Below are positions 7,751-10,964 of a stretch of DNA of 10,964 nucleotides, piece after piece. Source of the DNA: Zelonia costaricensis (Eukaryota > Euglenozoa > Kinetoplastea > Trypanosomatida > Trypanosomatidae); contig JASAOO010002843.1 in assembly GCA_030849075.1 (NCBI GenBank), forward strand, positions 1 to 10,964, in the 5' to 3' direction. The notes beneath the pieces were generated by a model, which ran no database searches, was not told the origin of the DNA, and saw only the letters and a list, made by a program, of their open reading frames with translations. The position numbers and the translations under genes were made by a program. Position 1 is the stretch's first letter. Each line of letters begins with the position of its first letter.

Positions 7751-7771
7751 ACACACACACACACACACACA
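7751..7771. repeat. (AC)10 microsatellite
   Basis: A 21-nt AC run lies 273 nt downstream of the GT run and could pair with it over 17 bp if both are in one transcript. Confidence 0.9.
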
Positions 7772-7863
7772 AGCACATGTACACCAGCTTCCTTGTACTC
7801 TCCGCCTGCTACTTACTTCGGCGGACAAGCGACACACAAAGCGAACAGGCGGTCACCTCAAGT

Positions 7864-7888
7864 CCCCGCCCGCCCGCCCGCCCCGCCC
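7864..7888. repeat. CCCG tandem tract, quadruplex-capable on the - strand
   Basis: Six C-tracts of 3-4 bases are separated by single G bases. The - strand therefore reads as six G-tracts with one-base loops, an ideal G-quadruplex pattern. For + strand genes the - strand is the transcription template. Confidence 0.85.
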
Positions 7889-8039
7889 GGCCGCCCTCCC
7901 CCCTCCTCCTATCCCCAGCATCCCACTTGCTTGTCACTTCTTTTCTCTTCCTGTCGCTGGTGTTGCTGCTGAGGTGTGCTCCCTTTTCTCTCTGGACCCT
8001 TCCCTCACTTCCCGTGTTCGTCCAGTGTTGTCGCCTTTG

Positions 8040-8060
8040 CCCCCCCCCCCACCCCACCCC
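8040..8060. repeat. C11-A-C4-A-C4 tract, quadruplex-capable on the - strand
   Basis: C runs at 8040-8050, 8052-8055 and 8057-8060 are separated by single A bases. The complementary strand can supply four G-tracts with one-base loops. It lies within the pyrimidine-rich block upstream of the kinase. Confidence 0.85.
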
Positions 8061-8475
8061 ACCTCAACTCCTTTCCGACTTCTTCTCTTCTCGCTGTGCG
8101 GCCCTCCTCCCTCTCTGTTTTCCTCATTGCCCGACACGGTTCTCGTTGCGTCCCGTAGTCTCGCGTGAGGGAGTGCGTGCGGCGGAGGAGCTGCACATCG
8201 GATGTACGCCAGTGTTTAAGCGCCCCCCCCTTTCCATTCGTGTTGTTCTACTTTGCATCCGCACGATGAGTGCTGTACGACCAGGGCACACCTCAAGAGA
8301 GAGAGAGCGAGCGAGCGAGGATCAAGCCGTTGATGTCGCACGCGTCAGCAGCTACGAGACTCCTCCCCGCGTGCACGCCTGCTGGCCCCACAGCGGGCGG
8401 CTGATGCACTTTGCATGGTCCAAACTCAAAACGAACAGAAGAAGTGAAGGTGGCAGAGTGAGTTTAGCCGCCGAT

Positions 8476-8539
8476 GGGAGGGGGGAGGGGCGGGGTCGTG
8501 TGGGAACCGCAGTCGTCTTCCCCCCCCCTCCCTCCTTCC
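8476..8539 (+). other. G-rich tract able to form a quadruplex or a long hairpin
   Basis: GGG-A-G6-A-G4-C-G4 at 8476-8495 has four G-tracts with one-base loops on the + (RNA) strand. The C-rich sequence at 8520-8539 can pair with it over twenty positions, with 17 Watson-Crick pairs, 2 G-U pairs and one C-C mismatch, leaving a 24-nt loop. The two folds exclude each other. This is read directly from base pairing; any function is inference. Confidence 0.6.
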
Positions 8540-8790
8540 CCTCTCTTGCCTCCTCTGCGTCATCCCTCACACGCACGCATCAATCGCTAGATGCACTCGT
8601 CCTGCCCTGCATCGTGCCACGCCGTGCACAAGCTCGGATACCCGTGTGCGGAGCTGGAACACACACCCTCCCTCTACCGCGTTCGAGTGGTCTCCGCTTT
8701 CTTTCTTTCTGCGGATCACTTCAACCCTTCCCTCTCCTCCCATTCCGCCTTCTCTTCCTTGTCCTTCTCACCTCGCTCCCCACCGCCCAA

Positions 8791-8803
8791 CACACACACA
8801 CAC
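8791..8803. repeat. (CA)6 microsatellite
   Basis: A 13-nt CA run within the pyrimidine-rich approach to the kinase acceptor. No separate role is visible. Confidence 0.85.
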
Positions 8804-9089
8804 TTATGCGTGCTCGTGGCCACACTACAATCCGCGCGGAAGACTCGGACGACTTCGCACGCAACCGCCCACCCGCCCACCCTTCCCCCGCCTCACCATT
8901 TTTCGGTATACCGATCAACGCAGCAGCCTGTCAGCTCCGAGCATCCGCCCAGCGCCTCCCCCTCCCGCCCTCTGTATAGTCTCCCTTCCCTTTGTCTTGT
9001 GTGTTTCTATCTTGCGTCATCGACGGCGAAGCGCCACAAAGCCTGCGCCATTCTCCAACCCACCCACCCACCAACACTCACCTCTTCAG

Positions 9090-9145
9090 CCTCCCTCCCT
9101 CCCCCCCTTCCCGTCTTCACTCTCCGATCCCTCTCCCGACCTCAG
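9090..9145 (+). promoter_or_regulatory. Candidate trans-splice acceptor for the adenylate kinase gene
   Basis: Twenty-three uninterrupted pyrimidines at 9090-9112 lead into more pyrimidine-rich sequence, and the next AG is at 9144-9145. This would give a purine-rich 48-nt 5' UTR (9146-9193) with no upstream ATG. An in-frame TAG at 9149-9151 confirms that translation cannot begin further upstream. A second CAG at 9087-9089 also follows a pyrimidine-rich stretch and is an alternative. Confidence 0.65.
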
Positions 9146-9193
9146 CAATAGAGGACAAGCAAGGGAGAAAGGAAAAAAAGAAACGAGTCCACG

Positions 9194-10279
9194 ATGCACA
9201 GCGCCGCAGCGGACCACCAGCACGACGGCGCGGTGAAGTCGCAGCCACCGCAGTCCCCTCTTGCAGCGGATGCGACGACGGCTGCTGCCTTCGTGCCCGA
9301 AGAGGAGGCGCCAGCCGCGCCGGTGGCTGCGCACTTCGCGGCGGAGCTCACCGACGTCGCCGCGGACGACGCGGCCAGCACCGACGACGACAAGCACCAG
9401 CCCTTCGCGGTGTTCAAGGATGACGACGAGACGACGCCGACGTCCGCCGCGAAGGTGCCGGTGCCCTTCATGTCCTCCAACGACGGCCTCTCCGAGGATA
9501 CCATCAAGTACATCAAGGACAACAACATCGGCCAGCTCATGGAGTACATCCTGCGCGGCGTCCTCAACGAGAAACCCGCGCGGCCGCTCCAGTTCGTGCA
9601 CGAGCTGACGGCGTGCCCCTTCCCCCCGCAGCTTGCCCTCGCGGGTCCGCCGGCGAGCGGCAAGGGCACGCAGGCCAAGCACATTTGCGCCCACTACAAG
9701 CGCACCACCGGCAAGAAGCCGGTGCACGTGTCGTCCGGCGACCTGCTTCGCTCGGAGGTGGAGCGAGGCACGCACCTGGGCAAGATCGCCGAGGCGTGCA
9801 TGCAGCGCGGCGAGCTCGTGCCCGACAGCCTGATCATCGGCGTCATCCGCAATCGGCTGACGCAGGCCGACGCCGTCTTGAACGGCTGGCTGCTGGACGG
9901 CTTCCCGCGCAACCGCTCGCAGGCCATCGCGCTCGACGCGGCCGGGTTGTGCCCGCGTATGTTCCTGGTTCTCGACGCGCCTGATGAGATTCTCTTCGAG
10001 CGCGTCGAGGGGCGCCGCACCGACCCCGTGACGGGCGCCATCTACCACCTGAAGTTCAACCCGCCGCCGGAGGGCGACGAGGCGCTCATGGAGCGACTGC
10101 AGCACCGCGACGACGACACACGCGAGGTGCTCGGCCCCCGGCTGGAGACGTACCACGCGATAGTGGACGGCCTGCTGGACTACTACGGCTCCATCATGTA
10201 CCGCGTCGACGCGAACCGGCCGGAGGGCCAGATCACGCGCGATATTACCGAGTACCTCAAGGCCAACGAAGTCGTCTAG
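9194..10279 (+). CDS. Adenylate kinase with N-terminal RIIa/DPY-30-like docking domain
   Basis: Interconverts ATP + AMP and 2 ADP. The 361-residue protein has three parts. Residues 1-99 are an acidic, Ala/Asp/Pro-rich, probably disordered extension. Residues about 100-138 (SEDTIKYIKDNNIGQLMEYI at 100-119, then KPARPLQFVHEL) match the two-helix RIIa/DPY-30 dimerisation-docking pattern, including the characteristic KPxxPxxF. Residues about 146-361 are the kinase: P-loop GPPASGKGT at 151-159, AMP-site HVSSGDLLR at 178-186, LLDGFPRN at 233-240, a long LID starting GRRTDPVTGAIYH at 273-285 without zinc cysteines, and RDDD at 305-308 with R310 and R316. All key residues appear intact, so it should be active. 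Trypanosomatids have an enlarged adenylate kinase family in which N-terminal extensions target some isoforms to the flagellum. This domain order suggests anchoring to an axonemal AKAP-like partner, which is an inference. The start is the first ATG after the acceptor, with an in-frame upstream stop. Confidence 0.95.
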   Translation: MHSAAADHQHDGAVKSQPPQSPLAADATTAAAFVPEEEAPAAPVAAHFAAELTDVAADDAASTDDDKHQPFAVFKDDDETTPTSAAKVPVPFMSSNDGLSEDTIKYIKDNNIGQLMEYILRGVLNEKPARPLQFVHELTACPFPPQLALAGPPASGKGTQAKHICAHYKRTTGKKPVHVSSGDLLRSEVERGTHLGKIAEACMQRGELVPDSLIIGVIRNRLTQADAVLNGWLLDGFPRNRSQAIALDAAGLCPRMFLVLDAPDEILFERVEGRRTDPVTGAIYHLKFNPPPEGDEALMERLQHRDDDTREVLGPRLETYHAIVDGLLDYYGSIMYRVDANRPEGQITRDITEYLKANEVV

Positions 10280-10322
10280 CGGGCGCGGGGAAATCCGTAA
10301 CGCAGCCAACGCGAACGCGCAC

Positions 10323-10341
10323 TCGACCTGCTCGAGGTCGA
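10323..10341 (+). other. Hairpin in the 3' UTR of the adenylate kinase gene
   Basis: TCGACCT (10323-10329) and AGGTCGA (10335-10341) form a perfect 7-bp stem with a 5-nt GCTCG loop, 43 nt after the stop codon. No U-run follows, and eukaryotic Pol II genes do not use such terminators, so if it acts at all it would be as an mRNA structure. Confidence 0.45.
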
Positions 10342-10511
10342 TTCGCTCGCCGGGACGGGCGTAGCGCCGACGGCCGAGAAGAAAGAGGAGGTTCGTGAGA
10401 GAAGCGAAGCCGCGCGTGGGGCACGCACACGCGTTGTGCGACGTGGTCTACCTCGAAAACCACATGGGACGCTCACTCACAACCAACATGTGCGCACGCA
10501 CGCGTTTCACT

Positions 10512-10559
10512 TATATACATATACATATATATACATGTATGTATATGTATTAATATGTG
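10512..10559 (+). other. AU-rich 48-nt imperfect palindrome
   Basis: Centred between 10535 and 10536. The inner arms (10521-10535 and 10536-10550) match at 14 of 15 positions, with the remaining one a T-G wobble. After three mismatches the outer arms (10512-10517 and 10554-10559) add six more pairs, two of them wobbles. It is made almost entirely of TA, CA and TG steps in a strongly GC-rich setting. Confidence 0.6.
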
Positions 10560-10623
10560 TGTGTGTCTGAGCACGCGTGCAGCGTCGTGTGGGGGGCCTC
10601 TTTTGTGTTGATGTAATACAGTA

Positions 10624-10644
10624 CCTCTTCTTTTCCTCTTGTAG
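10624..10644 (+). promoter_or_regulatory. Candidate trans-splice acceptor near the window edge
   Basis: A run of pyrimidines (10624-10640), then GT and AG at 10643-10644. It resembles the acceptors of the three genes, though it is shorter. It may serve the gene that lies beyond the right edge or the small ORF starting at 10679. Confidence 0.4.
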
Positions 10645-10678
10645 TTCCCCTTTTCACCTCGTCGCCCGACGACGAAAG

Positions 10679-10963
10679 ATGTCCACGACGTCACGATGCC
10701 CCACTCGCAGAACACAAAATGATGCACGCACGCACGCACACGTGAACACGCCGCGCCTCCTCTCACTCGCACGTGCATTCGCTGGCGTCGCGAGATATCG
10801 CTCACGCCACGCCCCCCCCCCCAGGGTGCTCGTGTTGCGTGTGCGGAAGAGGAGGACGACGACGACGACGGCGCACGCTCCCATTCGCCAACCTCTCTTG
10901 TCAGACCCTGCACGCGTTTCTGCGCCGTGTAGTGTCACCTCCGATGCGCGGTGCTGCGTTTGA
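10679..10963 (+). CDS. Doubtful small ORF, 94 codons
   Basis: ATG at 10679 is 34 nt after the acceptor-like AG and opens a frame to TGA at 10961-10963. The product would be Arg/Thr/Ser/Pro-rich, with a basic N-terminus that loosely resembles a mitochondrial presequence. It contains Thr-rich and Arg-rich stretches read from GACGAC and GCAC simple repeats. Third codon positions are not strongly G/C in its first part, unlike the three confident genes, so it may be only leader or intergenic sequence. I recognise no domain. Confidence 0.15.
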   Translation: MSTTSRCPTRRTQNDARTHAHVNTPRLLSLARAFAGVARYRSRHAPPPRVLVLRVRKRRTTTTTAHAPIRQPLLSDPARVSAPCSVTSDARCCV

Positions 10964-10964
10964 T

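Larger units (their letters stand above)
7279..9143. other. Intergenic region and UTRs between the LRR and adenylate kinase genes
   Basis: This 1.9 kb stretch should hold the 3' UTR and poly(A) site of the LRR gene and the leader of the kinase. Its composition changes in blocks: mixed or purine-rich to about 7520, strongly pyrimidine-rich at about 7860-8160, mixed with a G-rich tract at 8160-8510, then pyrimidine-rich again to the acceptor at 9145. Long frames cross it, the largest being GTG-started at 7465-8979, but they are dominated by Ser, Pro, Leu and Thr-His runs from simple sequence. I do not call a gene here. The ATG-started part at 8266-8979 is discussed as a weak possibility in the findings. 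Confidence 0.65.
10280..10642 (+). other. 3' region of the adenylate kinase gene
   Basis: There is no coding signal. It contains a 7-bp hairpin (10323-10341), a purine-rich segment around 10370-10410, a GC-poor palindrome at 10512-10559 and a short GT run after it. It is bounded on the right by another pyrimidine tract and AG, so the kinase poly(A) site is probably within or shortly before this stretch. Confidence 0.6.

Noticed and set aside
8670..8700. GTTCGAG near 8680 as a tRNA T-loop
   Set aside because: No matching acceptor stem, anticodon stem or D-loop is visible around it.
7465..8979. 504-codon frame in the second gap
   Set aside because: It starts at GTG inside a GT repeat. Most of the product is Pro/Ser/Leu from pyrimidine-rich DNA. 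Only its ATG-started 3' part is kept as a weak finding.
8591..9151. ATG-started 186-codon frame before the kinase
   Set aside because: Ser/Pro/Thr-rich reading of the pyrimidine tract itself. It overlaps the predicted splice acceptor, so it could not be in the mature kinase mRNA.
9086..10309. 407-codon frame on the - strand opposite the adenylate kinase
   Set aside because: The + strand frame contains all adenylate kinase motifs. The antisense frame is open only because of codon bias.
10323..10341. Hairpin as a transcription terminator
   Set aside because: No U-run follows, and the context is a eukaryotic Pol II polycistron where such terminators are not used.

Overview
The window looks like nuclear DNA of a trypanosomatid, most likely Leishmania or a close relative. 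Three long, intron-free, very GC-rich coding regions lie on the + strand. They are separated by roughly 2 kb gaps full of (GT)n, (CA)n, poly-C and long pyrimidine tracts. Each reading frame is preceded by a pyrimidine tract and then an AG, the arrangement expected for spliced-leader trans-splicing of a polycistronic Pol II transcript. I see no bacterial-type operon signals, tRNA, rRNA, CRISPR array or intact mobile element.

Layout: 1-451 is intergenic sequence ending in a pyrimidine tract and a candidate splice acceptor with an unresolved base. 739-3279 encodes an 846-residue conserved-looking protein of helical, PPR-like repeats interrupted by Ala/Gly/Asp-rich low-complexity insertions. 3280-5559 is a 2.3 kb gap with GT and CA microsatellites, poly-A, poly-C and poly-G runs, and a purine-rich block. 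5563-7278 encodes a 571-residue protein with a small leucine-rich-repeat domain followed by a long, disordered, acidic, Ala/Pro-rich tail carrying repeated PAFL-type motifs. 7279-9143 is a 1.9 kb gap with three quadruplex-capable tracts. 9194-10279 encodes a 361-residue adenylate kinase with a RIIa/DPY-30-like docking segment before the catalytic domain, which suggests a flagellar or axonemal isoform. 10280-10964 is its 3' region. It holds an AU-rich 48-nt palindrome and, near the edge, another splice-acceptor-like site followed by a 94-codon ORF of doubtful reality.

The three genes are probably co-transcribed left to right, but this does not imply shared function, because trypanosomatid polycistrons group unrelated genes. 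Expression control would be post-transcriptional, so the UTR and intergenic structures are the main places for unexplained biology. The strongest are a G-rich tract at 8476-8495 that could form either a quadruplex or a long hairpin with a C-rich partner 24 nt downstream, the AU palindrome at 10512-10559, and same-strand complementary GT/CA and C/G tracts flanking the LRR gene. No clearly new multi-gene system is visible.
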